The notes: generated by a model not told the origin, from the sequence alone. A stretch of 64,000 nucleotides of DNA from Lachnospiraceae bacterium JLR.KK008 (GCA_037015955.1 CP143548.1:1078001-1142000), one strand, 5' to 3'; positions 53,082 to 62,278 are shown, counted from the first letter of the stretch. A program made the numbers and translations.

Positions 53082-53897
53082 ATGAAAAGAAAAATTGCAT
53101 TGTTTATGACGATGGTATTGTTGGCAGCGGCCATGAGCGGATGTGCGTCTGCCGGTAACAAAGAGGAGTCTGAGCCGTTGGTGGTAGCGATGGAACTTGC
53201 CTATCCGCCATTTGAGACAAAAGATGATGCCGGAGAACCGGAAGGGGTCAGTGTAGATCTGATGGAGGCGTTCGGAGAATATGTGGGGCGTGAGATCCAG
53301 ATCAAAAACACGGCATGGGACGGTCTGATCCCTGCGCTGCAGACAGGGTCTGCCGATATTGTGATCTCTTCCATGACCATTACGGACGAGAGAAAAGAAG
53401 TGATTGATTTTTCTGATCCCTATGCCAATGCGCTTCTGGCGATCCTCGCCAATGCGGATTCGGATATTGCCTCCATAGAAGACCTGAATCAGGAAGGGAA
53501 GATCATCGCCGTTAAATCCGGTTCCACAGGACATATGTATGCGGAAAAGAATCTGACCAGGGCAAAGGTTCTGGCAATGCCGGATGAGAGCGCCTGCGTG
53601 ATGGAAGTATCTCAGGGCCGGGCGGACGGATTTATTTACGACCAGTTGACGATTTACCGGAACTGGCAGAACAATCAGGATACGACAAAAGCGGTCTTTA
53701 TTCCTTTCCAGGACCCGGAACAATGGGGAATCGCGGTGCAGAAAGGGAATACGGAGCTGCTGGATCAGATCAACGCATTCCTTGCGGAGTACAGGGAAAA
53801 AGGCGGTTATGAGGAACTGACTGGAAAATACCTGACAGAGGAAAAGAAAGCGTTTGATGAACTTGGCTTTCAGTGGTTCTTCGAGATAGCCGAGTAA
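53082..53897 (+). CDS. Polar amino acid ABC transporter substrate-binding lipoprotein
   Basis: A 271-residue binding protein of the family 3 amino acid type; ATG 53082 follows GAGAGGAGA. A signal peptide ends in a lipobox (AAMSGC, Cys near residue 19). Hallmarks: MELAYPPFE near the mature start, GVSVDLMEAF, TAWDGLIPALQTGSADIVISSMTITDERKEVIDFSDPY, and GSTG near residue 148. Cystine- or glutamine-type ligands are likely; the exact one is not clear. First gene of a three-gene transporter operon. Confidence 0.9.
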   Translation: MKRKIALFMTMVLLAAAMSGCASAGNKEESEPLVVAMELAYPPFETKDDAGEPEGVSVDLMEAFGEYVGREIQIKNTAWDGLIPALQTGSADIVISSMTITDERKEVIDFSDPYANALLAILANADSDIASIEDLNQEGKIIAVKSGSTGHMYAEKNLTRAKVLAMPDESACVMEVSQGRADGFIYDQLTIYRNWQNNQDTTKAVFIPFQDPEQWGIAVQKGNTELLDQINAFLAEYREKGGYEELTGKYLTEEKKAFDELGFQWFFEIAE

Positions 53898-53919
53898 CGC
53901 TGAAGAAACGGGAGTACCT

Positions 53920-54708
53920 ATGAAGAGATTGCGAAGATTATTTTGGACAGCGGAAAAAGAAAAAGCAGACCTCATGGCAGTTGTGGTGAATATGCTGCTT
54001 GTGGCGCTGCTTTGGATACTGCTGTTCTGGATTTCCCTCTATACAATTCAGGTACGGCTTGACTTCTCATTTTTCGGACAGTTTCGGGTCCGTGTATGGG
54101 ACGGATTTCTGATGACGCTGAAGCTCAGCCTGCTCAGTCTGGCGCTGAGCTTTGTCATCGGTGTGCTCAGCGCCGCCGGACAGGGTGCGTCTTTGTTGTT
54201 TGTGAGATATTTTTGTAATGTTTATGTGAAATTTATCCGGGGAACGCCGCTGATCATGCAGATTTATCTGTTCTTTTATATTGTGGGTACTGCGTGGGGT
54301 GTGGAAAACCGCTTTGTGTCGGGAGTGCTTATTCTGTCCGTGTTTGAAGGCGCATATATCGCGGAGATCATCCGCGGCAGCCTGTTGTCAATAGAAAGTT
54401 CGCAGTTAGAAGCGGCCCGCGCGGTTGGCTTTACGCGCAGTCAGACTGTGCGTTATGTTATTCTGCCGCAGATGGTGGCAAGGACGCTTCCGGCGCTCAC
54501 AGGACAGTTTGCCTCCATCATCAAAGACTCATCACTGCTCTCCATGATTGCAGTCATAGAGCTGACACAGACGATGCGGGAGATCAGTGCGGTGAATTTT
54601 CGCCTGTTTGAATGTTATTTGTTTTTAGGTGTCCTTTATCTGTGTCTGACGCTGCCGATTTCCCTGGCCAGCGAATGGCTGGAAAGGAAGTTTCGTTATG
54701 AAAATTGA
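53920..54708 (+). CDS. Polar amino acid ABC transporter permease
   Basis: A 262-residue HisM/GlnP-type permease. An N-terminal segment (about residues 22-50) is followed by the core, with segments at about 68-92, 105-125, and 225-250. The EAA loop (LEAARAVGFTRSQTVRYVILPQMVARTLPALTGQFASIIKDSSL) contacts the ATPase. Overlaps the next gene by 11 bases. Confidence 0.92.
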   Translation: MKRLRRLFWTAEKEKADLMAVVVNMLLVALLWILLFWISLYTIQVRLDFSFFGQFRVRVWDGFLMTLKLSLLSLALSFVIGVLSAAGQGASLLFVRYFCNVYVKFIRGTPLIMQIYLFFYIVGTAWGVENRFVSGVLILSVFEGAYIAEIIRGSLLSIESSQLEAARAVGFTRSQTVRYVILPQMVARTLPALTGQFASIIKDSSLLSMIAVIELTQTMREISAVNFRLFECYLFLGVLYLCLTLPISLASEWLERKFRYEN

Positions 54709-55435
54709 ATTCCATAATCTTTCCAAACAATTTGAGCAGGACTGCCCTGTCCTGCAGCCCATGGATTTCTCGGATGAAGTGCATACGCTGGCGGTCATCG
54801 GGCCTTCCGGAGGTGGAAAGTCTACGCTCCTGCGGATCATTGGCGGTCTGATTGCTCCGACGACCGGGACGTTATCGGTGAACGGAGAAAAGGTGGAGAC
54901 GGGAGAAGCGGCTCTGCAGAATTACCGCCGGAAACTTGGATTCGTCTTTCAGCAGGGCGGGCTGTTCCGGCATATGAATGCGCGGGCTAATATTACGGTT
55001 CCTCTGGAACAGGTCCATGGGTTTTCTCATGAGGAAGCGTCTGCGCGGGCGATGGAACTGCTTGAACGGTTTGGACTGAAAGAGGACTGGAAGAAAAAGC
55101 CGGCGGAGCTCTCGGGTGGACAGCAGCAGAGGGTCGCGATTGCAAGGGCGGTGGCAGCAAAACCGCGTCTGCTCTTATTGGATGAGCCGACGAGTGCACT
55201 GGACCCGGAGTACACGACAGAGGTGCTGGATATAATCCATGAACTGAAAAAGGAAGGGATGGATTTTATCATTGTCACTCATGAGATGGGATTTGCCCGC
55301 CATGCCTGTGACAAAGTGGCATTTCTCTGTGACGGGGCTTTGATGGAATACGGTGACAGCGAGCAGATTTTTACCAATCCTCAGACAGAGAAACTGCGCC
55401 GTTTCTTAGGGAAACTACTGGAATGGAATGTGTGA
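54698..55435 (+). CDS. Polar amino acid ABC transporter ATP-binding protein
   Basis: A 245-residue GlnQ-type ATPase: Walker A GPSGGGKST, Q-loop VFQQGGLFRHMNARANI, signature [15 protein letters not shown], Walker B LLLLDEPTSALDPE, H-loop VTHEM. Its start lies inside the permease gene, so translation is coupled. Confidence 0.93.
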   Translation: MKIEFHNLSKQFEQDCPVLQPMDFSDEVHTLAVIGPSGGGKSTLLRIIGGLIAPTTGTLSVNGEKVETGEAALQNYRRKLGFVFQQGGLFRHMNARANITVPLEQVHGFSHEEASARAMELLERFGLKEDWKKKPAELSGGQQQRVAIARAVAAKPRLLLLDEPTSALDPEYTTEVLDIIHELKKEGMDFIIVTHEMGFARHACDKVAFLCDGALMEYGDSEQIFTNPQTEKLRRFLGKLLEWNV

Positions 55436-55498
55436 TCCGGCTGACTGCAGGAATCTTCTGGCGGCAGGAGAAAAGAGGAATATTACAGGGGAAAAATA

Positions 55499-56383
55499 AT
55501 GGTGACAGCAATTTTATATGAATCGGAAGAATGGTCAGTCTATGCGCTCAGAGACCGGCTCTGTGCACTTGGAACGGAGGTTATCTTAGTGAATCTGGAG
55601 GAAGCAATTCCCTATGAGGCGCTGAGGGATTGCCATCTGGTGATCAGCCGGATCTTTGCGAGCGCACAGTTTCGTGGACATGAGAGAAGTCTTTTGAGCA
55701 TGGAAGCGGTACATAAATTTCTGAAGGAGCAGGGGATTCGGATGGTAAATTCCTATCAAGCGCACCAGTATGAGGTGAGCAAGGAACTTTCCACGAAGAC
55801 GCTGGAAAAGTATGGCATCGGTGTGCCCGAAGTATACGGGACATTCCGGAAGGAAGAGGTTTATCAGCTTCCGCTTGTTTATCCGCTGATTCTGAAGCCG
55901 GACTGTGGAGGCCGGACGAACGATACTTATATCGTGAAAAGTGAGAGCGAACTGCGGGAGATTGTGCCAGGACTGCGTGACATAACGATGATCGCCGAGG
56001 AATATCTGGAGCCTGTCCATGGGTATCTGACACGGATCGAGGTGATCGGGGGAGAATGCCGTCTGATCGTAAAACGCAGCGTGACGGAAAACGGACTGTC
56101 CGCTTACCGCTTTGGCTCTTCATATGAATGTTATGATGACTGCCGGGACAGCATCCGAGAGACAGCGGTGCGGGCGATGGCACTGTTGGAGATCGAGATG
56201 GGCAGTCTGGACATCATTGAGACGGAAAGCGGATTTTATATTATTGATGTTAACGCGGTTTCCAATGTATCGGAAGACAATACGGAGATGTTTCAATTTG
56301 ACCTTATGAAGGAAATGTCAGAATATCTTGTCGAAAAATATGGAAACGAGGCCGGTGGGGATTTTATGCGGGAGAGGGTATGA
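55499..56383 (+). CDS. ATP-grasp enzyme (RimK/carboxylate-amine ligase type)
   Basis: A 294-residue ATP-grasp protein. The N-terminal preATP-grasp part (VTAILYESEEWSVYALRDRL) is followed by VNSYQAHQYEVSKELSTKTLEKYGIGVPEVYGT. The ATP-binding core is YPLILKPDCGGRTNDTYIVKS, and the metal site reads SLDIIETESGFYIIDVNAVSNVSE (the Glu and Asn that hold magnesium). These enzymes join an acid to an amine using ATP. It lies 63 bases after the transporter, suggesting its substrate is the imported amino acid or a derivative. GGGGAAAA upstream is a weak ribosome site. Confidence 0.8.
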   Translation: MVTAILYESEEWSVYALRDRLCALGTEVILVNLEEAIPYEALRDCHLVISRIFASAQFRGHERSLLSMEAVHKFLKEQGIRMVNSYQAHQYEVSKELSTKTLEKYGIGVPEVYGTFRKEEVYQLPLVYPLILKPDCGGRTNDTYIVKSESELREIVPGLRDITMIAEEYLEPVHGYLTRIEVIGGECRLIVKRSVTENGLSAYRFGSSYECYDDCRDSIRETAVRAMALLEIEMGSLDIIETESGFYIIDVNAVSNVSEDNTEMFQFDLMKEMSEYLVEKYGNEAGGDFMRERV

Positions 56384-56476
56384 AATGTTGCATTTGCGTC
56401 CAGATAGGATATAATGAGAAAGAGAGATAGCGGCCCTGCCGGCCTGGTGTCTCCGGCATGACAGGGAAAGGGGCGC

Positions 56477-57409
56477 ATGAGAATGACATATGAAAAGCAG
56501 CAGCGTCTGGCGTATGTGGCCCGCCGCTACTATCTGGAAGACCAGAGACAGAGCGATATTGCCAGGGAGCTGGGAGTATCGCGTCCGATGGTCAGCCGGA
56601 TGCTGTCAGAGGCCAGAGAGGCGGGTATCGTCGAGATCGCGGTCCATGAGCCGGACGGGCGGGCAGCCGGACTGCTGGAAAGGCTCTGTGCGGCCGGCCT
56701 GATCCGGGGCGGACGTGTGGTGGAGGACGGCGGGGATGACAGACTGACGAATCAGGAACTTTCTCGTGAGACAGCCGGACTGCTGGAGCAGATACAAGCC
56801 CGCCGCCTCGGTGTGGGATGGGGCTATTTTGCAGGCCAGCTTGTGAACTGGCTGGAGGCAAACCCGCGGCAGGACAGCATGGTCAGCCATATCTGTCCGC
56901 TGATCGGAAATGCCGGTTTTCCGATTCGCAATTATCATTCCAATGAGAATGTGCGTCTGCTCGCCCTGTATCTGGGAGCAGAGCCATATTTTCTGAATCT
57001 GCCCGCACTTCCGGAGAGTCCGGAGGAAAAGCAGGTGCTCTGTTCCACGGAACTGTACCATCAGATCTGCCGGGTATGGGAACAGATGGATACGGCGCTT
57101 GTCAATATCAGCAACTATCCTTCCACGCCGGATTTCGCTTCAGTGGCCCGCTATGGAAACCGTCTGCAGGAACGGCACGCCTGCGGCCGTCTGCTGGCAT
57201 ATTATTATAATGAGGCGGGCAGTATCATAGACTCGGAACAGGATTTTGCCATACAGATACCGCTGGGGGTATTAAGACGCTGCGGTCAGGTGATCGGCGT
57301 ATGCTCTGCCAATACGAGTGTCAGAGCATTGCAGGGAGCGCTGCGCAGTGGGTATTTCACGCATATCGTTGCCCGAGCCGGGCTCGTGCGTGCATTACTG
57401 GAACTATGA
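56477..57409 (+). CDS. SorC/DeoR-type sugar-binding transcriptional regulator
   Basis: A 310-residue regulator with an N-terminal helix-turn-helix (LEDQRQSDIARELGVSRPMVSRMLSEAREAGIVEIAV) and the SorC sugar-phosphate-binding domain (GVGWGYFAGQLV, CPLIGNAGFPIRNYHSNENVRLLALYLGAEPYFLNLPA). It likely responds to a sugar phosphate made by the kinase genes downstream, and probably represses their promoter at 57,577. AGGGGCGC precedes the ATG. Confidence 0.88.
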   Translation: MRMTYEKQQRLAYVARRYYLEDQRQSDIARELGVSRPMVSRMLSEAREAGIVEIAVHEPDGRAAGLLERLCAAGLIRGGRVVEDGGDDRLTNQELSRETAGLLEQIQARRLGVGWGYFAGQLVNWLEANPRQDSMVSHICPLIGNAGFPIRNYHSNENVRLLALYLGAEPYFLNLPALPESPEEKQVLCSTELYHQICRVWEQMDTALVNISNYPSTPDFASVARYGNRLQERHACGRLLAYYYNEAGSIIDSEQDFAIQIPLGVLRRCGQVIGVCSANTSVRALQGALRSGYFTHIVARAGLVRALLEL

Positions 57410-57458
57410 ACCTGCGCCTGCTGTATGCAGACATCTTATCTTGTAAAAAAGAATAATA

Positions 57459-57604
57459 GTAACATATGTAACCATGTACGGCAGCGAAGAAGCGGCCGGA
57501 TATGGTTATTTTTGTGCAAAAATATGAAAATATTTATAATATGAAAATTAAAATTGTAGGAAAACACCATATAATATTGACATCTGTAACATATACGCTA
57601 TAAT
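57459..57604 (+). promoter_or_regulatory. Promoter of the dhaL-dhaK operon with repeated operator motif
   Basis: TTGACA (57577-57582), 16 bases, TATAAT (57599-57604). GTAACATAT occurs at 57586-57594, between the two boxes, and again at 57459-57467; likely SorC-type operator sites. AAGGGAGGG precedes dhaL. Confidence 0.65.
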
Positions 57605-57636
57605 GATAGTAACTTTTGTTAAGGGAGGGATGTACA

Positions 57637-58272
57637 ATGATTCTTGACCGCAAGGCAGTTGCGGACATGTTGCTTGGGGCGGCGCAGCAGTTGGAGGAAC
57701 ATGCGGACCGGCTCAGTGAGATTGATTCCCGTTTCGGAGACGGGGATCACGGCATTACGATGCGCAAGATTGCGCGTCTGATTGAAGAACAGATTCCGGA
57801 GTGGGAGGATCGCTCCATACATACATTTCTTGATGATCTGGGGATGGCTGTCATGGAAGTCAAAGGCGGTTCGGCAGGGCCCTTATATGGCACGATGATC
57901 GGAGGCCTTGGAGCGAAGCTGGCAGAGGATGAGAAGGAACTGGATGAAGATGCAGTGCGGAGGATGTTTGCCGGTGCCCTGGAAGAACTGCAGGAGATCA
58001 CGACAGCGAAAGTGGGAGATAAGACCATGATGGATGCGCTGATTCCGGCGGCGGAGGCGGCGCAGCAGGCAGAAGGAGATGTCCTGGTGATCGCGGCGGC
58101 AGCGGCGGAGGCGGCGGAAGCAGGAGCCAGGGCAAGCGAAGGGTTTGCTTCGAAGTTCGGGCGCGCGCGCAGCTATAAGGAGCAGACCATCGGCACACCC
58201 GATGCGGGTGCGGTGTCAACTTCGCTGTTTATCCGGGGAATGGTACAGGGACTGGAAAGTTATTTACGTTAA
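57637..58272 (+). CDS. dhaL: Dihydroxyacetone kinase-like, ATP/ADP-binding subunit DhaL
   Basis: A 211-residue DhaL-family protein. ATG 57637 (AAGGGAGGG upstream) is preferred over an earlier start. It has the metal/nucleotide loop SRFGDGDHGITM (about residues 28-39), the GGSAGPLYGTMIGG segment, TTAKVGDKTMMDALIPA, and the closing SYKEQTIGTPDAGAVSTSLF. It phosphorylates the substrate held by DhaK. No DhaM phosphotransferase subunit is present here, so ATP or a distant DhaM supplies phosphate. Confidence 0.9.
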   Translation: MILDRKAVADMLLGAAQQLEEHADRLSEIDSRFGDGDHGITMRKIARLIEEQIPEWEDRSIHTFLDDLGMAVMEVKGGSAGPLYGTMIGGLGAKLAEDEKELDEDAVRRMFAGALEELQEITTAKVGDKTMMDALIPAAEAAQQAEGDVLVIAAAAAEAAEAGARASEGFASKFGRARSYKEQTIGTPDAGAVSTSLFIRGMVQGLESYLR

Positions 58273-58312
58273 AGTCTGTTATGAGAGCAGTTGAAAAAGG
58301 AGGGTATAGCCT

Positions 58313-59314
58313 ATGAAAATGAAGAAGTTTATCAACGATCCCGAAAATCTCACGAGCGAGGCGCTGGATGGTCTGGCGGCGGCCAATCGCGATATTATTT
58401 ACCGGGGAGAGGAAAATATGATCGTCAATAAGGCACTGGAGACAGCGGACCGCGTGACGATCGTGACGCAGGGTGGTTCGGGACACGAACCGGCGCTTTC
58501 AGGCTTCGTGGGGGAAGGAATGGTCGATATATCGGTTGTCGGCGACGTTTTCGCTGCGCCCGGGCCGCAGGCGTGCGTCAATGCGATCAAACTGGCGGAT
58601 AAGGGAAAAGGGGTTCTGTATATCGTACTCAACCATGCAGGCGATATGCTGACTGGCAATCTGACGATGAAACAGTGTAAGAAGCTGGGACTCCATGTCG
58701 TGAAGGTGGTGACGCAGGAGGATGTGTCGAACGCGCCGAGAGAAAACTCGGACGACCGCCGGGGCCTTGTGGGATGTATCCCTGCCTATAAGATTGCGGG
58801 TGCGGCAGCAGCCGAAGGCAGGAGTCTGGAAGAGGTAGCGGCAGTCACACAGCGGTTTGCTGACAATATGGCGACACTTGCGGTGGCAGTGCGCGGCGCG
58901 ACCCACCCGTCCACCGGTGCGGCACTGGCAGATCTCGGAGAGGAAGATATGGAGATCGGCATGGGCCAGCACGGAGAGGGAGGAGGCGGACGCCAGCCGA
59001 TGAAATCTGCCGATGAGACGGCGGAGATCATGGTCAAAGCGCTTGTACAGGATATTGGCATTCAGCCAGGGGAAAAAGTGATGCTGATTATCAACGGCTC
59101 CGGAGCGACGACATTGATGGAGCAGCTGATCATTTACCGCCGCTGTGAGGAAGTTCTTCGGGAACAGAATATTGAGATCGTGGCAAATTATGTCGGGGAA
59201 CTTCTGACCGTGCAGGAACAGGCCGGATTCCAGATGTTTATGGCGCGTATGGACGATGAACTTCTGCGCCTGTGGAACGCACCGTGCCATACCCCTTATC
59301 TGACAAAAGTATAA
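58313..59314 (+). CDS. dhaK: Dihydroxyacetone kinase-like, substrate-binding subunit DhaK
   Basis: A 333-residue DhaK-family protein. GGSGHEP and GMVDISVVGDVFAAPGP mark the substrate domain, and MEIGMGQHGEGGGGRQ carries the histidine that binds the carbonyl substrate covalently. Substrate may be dihydroxyacetone, or a tetrose such as erythrulose given the SorC regulator and VOC gene. AAGGAGGG precedes the ATG. Confidence 0.9.
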   Translation: MKMKKFINDPENLTSEALDGLAAANRDIIYRGEENMIVNKALETADRVTIVTQGGSGHEPALSGFVGEGMVDISVVGDVFAAPGPQACVNAIKLADKGKGVLYIVLNHAGDMLTGNLTMKQCKKLGLHVVKVVTQEDVSNAPRENSDDRRGLVGCIPAYKIAGAAAAEGRSLEEVAAVTQRFADNMATLAVAVRGATHPSTGAALADLGEEDMEIGMGQHGEGGGGRQPMKSADETAEIMVKALVQDIGIQPGEKVMLIINGSGATTLMEQLIIYRRCEEVLREQNIEIVANYVGELLTVQEQAGFQMFMARMDDELLRLWNAPCHTPYLTKV

Positions 59315-59328
59315 AGGAGGGAATGATT

Positions 59329-59655
59329 ATGTCAGCAGAATATATGCACATCGGGATACCGGTGACAAACAAAAAGCCAGGTATGACCTATAATGAGGGC
59401 GGTAAATTCTGGGTCAGCAACGTTGACGACTATGACTATAAGATTGAATATCTGAAGTTTGAGGAGGGAACGCCCTTTCCGGAGGAGATTCACCGCAATC
59501 CGCATGTTGCCTATAAAGTGGATGATCTGGACAAATATATCAAAGATGCGGACAGCGTTATCTGTGGACCGATGGAGTCCGGCAGCGGTGCACAGCTTGC
59601 CTTTGTCTGGAAAGATGGCGCAATTCTCGAGCTGTATCATCGTCCGGAGGCATAA
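59329..59655 (+). CDS. Glyoxalase/VOC-superfamily protein
   Basis: A 108-residue single VOC module: MHIGIPVTNKKPGMTYNEGGKFWVSNVDDYDYKIEYLKFEEG, HVAYKVDDLDKYIKDAD, LAFVWKDGAILELYH. His and Glu residues near each end suit a metal site. ATG 59329 has AAAGGAGGG upstream; 15 bases after dhaK, so part of that operon. Possibly an isomerase or epimerase for the kinase product. Confidence 0.75.
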   Translation: MSAEYMHIGIPVTNKKPGMTYNEGGKFWVSNVDDYDYKIEYLKFEEGTPFPEEIHRNPHVAYKVDDLDKYIKDADSVICGPMESGSGAQLAFVWKDGAILELYHRPEA

Positions 59656-60083
59656 AAGGCGGAGCCAGGTCTGCCTCAGCGGATTTTTCTCTGTTTGTCC
59701 GGGTGAAATAAAGTCGGCTCTTGACAAAGGCGGCCTACTACAGATATAATGCTTTAAGAATAATTTACTAGGAGAATATTTTATGTTAAGTGTGGTTGTA
59801 ATGGAGAAAATTGCAAAATAAATATTGCAATGGCGGTCTGCGTTGTATGGAAGCAGTCTGCCTGTTTGTTGACGGAAGTTGCCGTCGACGTTTTCGCCTT
59901 ACAATATGCTTACGATTGTGGTAACAATTTTCATAGGGATCACTAGACCATGGTATCGAATGCTTTCAGGGGCAGCCATGGTCTTTTTTTGGCGATAAGC
60001 CCTGACTGTCAGGAGCTGTCAATCTTACGGCTGTTGACCGGTCCGTATCTGTAAGGCGGCAGAAAAAGGAGGAGAACGGAGAG
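59656..60083. other. Intergenic region with a small leader and terminator
   Basis: About 430 bases. Contains a 12-codon frame MLSVVVMEKIAK at ATG 59783 with AGGAGAAT upstream, ATTGCA/TGCAAT inverted pair around 59,810-59,831, and the terminator at 59945. No other gene seen. AAAGGAGGAG serves the next gene. Confidence 0.45.
59945..59990 (+). terminator. Rho-independent terminator
   Basis: AGACCATGG (59945-59953) pairs with CCATGGTCT (59976-59984), loop 22 bases, then TTTTTT. Confidence 0.8.
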
Positions 60084-62021
60084 ATGAACACAAATCAGAA
60101 TATGGATTGGGACATGGACAGGAATATGGAGAAACAGATCGCGTTCGACCGGATCAAAGAGATGTGGTCAGAGCTGACTCTGACAGAATGGGCCAGAAAG
60201 CAGATCGCAGCGATGACTTTTTACACGGAAGAAGACAGATTGCGCAAAGCGCTCAAAGATACGACAGATGCCAGGGCACTGATGGAGAAACAGGGGATGC
60301 CGCCGCTGCAAAGCGTCACCGAGGTCAGAGAGATTCTGCTGGCAGCGGAAAAGGGAGTCTGTCTGATGCCGGAACAGCTTGAACGGGTGGAAAAGATACT
60401 GACGGTGATCGGCCGCTTAAAACAATATCTGAATCGGGGGAAAGCAGACGGGAATCCGCTTGCCTGGTATGAAGAAAATCTGTCTGTGCCGCAGGAGCTT
60501 CGGGAGGAGATCAACAGACAGATCCGGTGCGGCGCCGTGGATGATCATGCGTCCGCAGAGCTGCAGCAGATCAGGAACCGTATGGCGGTATGTGAGGAAC
60601 AGAGGAAGCGGAAGGCAGAACAGGTCATGCGCTCCAGGCAGCGCTATATGAGTGATACATTCTGTACATTCAAAAACGGGCGGATCTGTGTGCCGGTCAA
60701 AAAAGAATATAGGCATAAAATAGAAGGAAGCGTCGTGGATCAGTCTGCCAGTGGCAGCACAGTGTTTCTGGAACCTGCCGGAGCGGCTAAATTTTATGAG
60801 GAACTGCAATTACTTGAAATCAGCGAGGAAAATGAAAAATACCGGATCCTGTATACGTTGACAGCGATGGTTGATGCGGCAGCAGCCGTGATTCGGGAAG
60901 ATATTGTGTTGATGGAAAAGCTGGATTTTATTATGTCAAAAGGAAAACTGAGCATGGATATGAAGGCTTCGGCGCCGTCTGTCAATAGTGGACGCCGTAT
61001 CGTCTTAACAGATGCGAGGCATCCTCTTATGGACCCGGCAGTCCATGTGCCGCTGCAGTTTCAGGTGGGAGAAGAGACCAGGGGAATCGTGATCACCGGA
61101 CCGAATACCGGCGGCAAAACTGTGGCGATCAAGACGGTTATGCTGAACTGTATGATGGCCCAGTGCGGACTGCATGTCACCTGCCGGGAAGCGGAGATCT
61201 GTATGAATAGTTCGTATCTGTGCGACATCGGAGACGGACAGGATATGACAGCAAATCTGTCTACGTTCTCAGCCCATATCAAACATGTGCTGGCGATACT
61301 GCGGGCGACAGATAAGGACAGCTTTGTCATATTGGATGAGCTGGGATCGGGGACAGACCCTGCGGAGGGAATGGGCATTGCAGTCGCCATATTGGAAGAA
61401 CTCAGAAAGAGCGGAGCCCTTTTTCTTGCCACAACACATTATCCGGAAGTAAAAGAGTATGCCGAACAGGTGAAAGGAATGATCAATGCGAGAATGACGT
61501 TTGACAGGGAGACGTTACGGCCGACTTATCAGATGGTCATGGGAGAAGCCGGGGAGAGCTGCGCCTTTTACATTGCAGACAGACTGGGAATGCCGGAAGA
61601 CATGTTAAAGACAGCGGTCAGAGCCGCCTATGGGGAAACGGCGGTCGGGTCTTACCGGTTTGTGCATAAAGAAAAGACAGCAGGCGCCCGCGGTGGCAGC
61701 AGGCTCGTCCGTCATAAGAAAAAGCAAAAAGGCGCGGCAGAGATTACCTATCAGCGTGGAGACAGTGTTATGATATATCCGGATCGGAAGCTGGGGATCG
61801 TATTCGAACCGGCCAATGAGAAAGGAATGCTGCGGGTCCAGCTGCCGGACAGAAAAATATGGATCAACCATAAAAGAGTCAAACTGCAGGTGGCAGCCAC
61901 ACAGTTGTATCCGGAAGACTATGACTTTTCAATCATTTTTGATACGGTTGCCAACCGGAAAATCCGGCATGACATGGAACGGAAATATACGGAGGAGACG
62001 ATTGAATATGCGGAGGAATAG
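60084..62021 (+). CDS. MutS2-like DNA-binding ATPase lacking the Smr nuclease domain
   Basis: A 645-residue MutS-family ATPase. The N-terminal core/lever region has SGSTVFLEPAGA, as in MutS2. The ATPase has Walker A GPNTGGKT (from about residue 339), a DIGDGQDMTANLSTFSAHI signature, Walker B FVILDELGSGTDP, and ATTHYPEVKEYA. MutS2 is usually about 790 residues with a C-terminal Smr domain; here the chain ends after a KOW-like piece (RGDSVMIYPDRKLGIVFEPAN) without Smr. Probably a paralogue that binds branched DNA or stalled ribosomes but cannot cut. Confidence 0.85.
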   Translation: MNTNQNMDWDMDRNMEKQIAFDRIKEMWSELTLTEWARKQIAAMTFYTEEDRLRKALKDTTDARALMEKQGMPPLQSVTEVREILLAAEKGVCLMPEQLERVEKILTVIGRLKQYLNRGKADGNPLAWYEENLSVPQELREEINRQIRCGAVDDHASAELQQIRNRMAVCEEQRKRKAEQVMRSRQRYMSDTFCTFKNGRICVPVKKEYRHKIEGSVVDQSASGSTVFLEPAGAAKFYEELQLLEISEENEKYRILYTLTAMVDAAAAVIREDIVLMEKLDFIMSKGKLSMDMKASAPSVNSGRRIVLTDARHPLMDPAVHVPLQFQVGEETRGIVITGPNTGGKTVAIKTVMLNCMMAQCGLHVTCREAEICMNSSYLCDIGDGQDMTANLSTFSAHIKHVLAILRATDKDSFVILDELGSGTDPAEGMGIAVAILEELRKSGALFLATTHYPEVKEYAEQVKGMINARMTFDRETLRPTYQMVMGEAGESCAFYIADRLGMPEDMLKTAVRAAYGETAVGSYRFVHKEKTAGARGGSRLVRHKKKQKGAAEITYQRGDSVMIYPDRKLGIVFEPANEKGMLRVQLPDRKIWINHKRVKLQVAATQLYPEDYDFSIIFDTVANRKIRHDMERKYTEETIEYAEE

Positions 62022-62146
62022 AAAAAGCTGCTTTGGAGTGATATAATAAATGGGAACCGGCGCGGACACGAAACGGCCACAGGAGAAAAGGAGATCGTTT
62101 CGGCCTGAGAAGAAGCGGGAGAATAAGAGCAAAAGGGAAGAATACG

Positions 62147-62278
62147 ATGATTGGGAAACGGATGAAAAGAGCAGGAGCAATATTGGCTGTCCTCTCTGTT
62201 ACAGTCATGTTGTCGGCGTGCGGCAATGAGGCGCCGGCAGGGGATTCCGTACAGGTCGGATCGGGGATGGGGGAGTGA
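62147..62278 (+). CDS. Very short lipoprotein, possibly truncated
   Basis: A 43-residue frame, AAGGGAAG upstream. It is a complete lipoprotein signal (KRMKRAGAILAVLSVTVMLSAC) plus only about 20 further residues. It resembles the signal part of the larger lipoprotein 50 bases downstream. Either a remnant of a duplicated gene or a genuine tiny lipoprotein. Confidence 0.45.
   Translation: MIGKRMKRAGAILAVLSVTVMLSACGNEAPAGDSVQVGSGMGE

Noticed and set aside
53031-53975. A 314-codon minus-strand frame opposite the amino acid binding protein
   Set aside because: Antisense of a well-supported gene; composition typical of shadow frames.
58499-59290. A 263-codon minus-strand frame opposite dhaK
   Set aside because: Antisense of a well-supported gene; His/Cys-rich and without motifs.
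62050-62226. A 59-codon frame ahead of the short lipoprotein
   Set aside because: It overlaps the lipoprotein frame, is made of Arg/Lys/Glu repeats and has no ribosome site.
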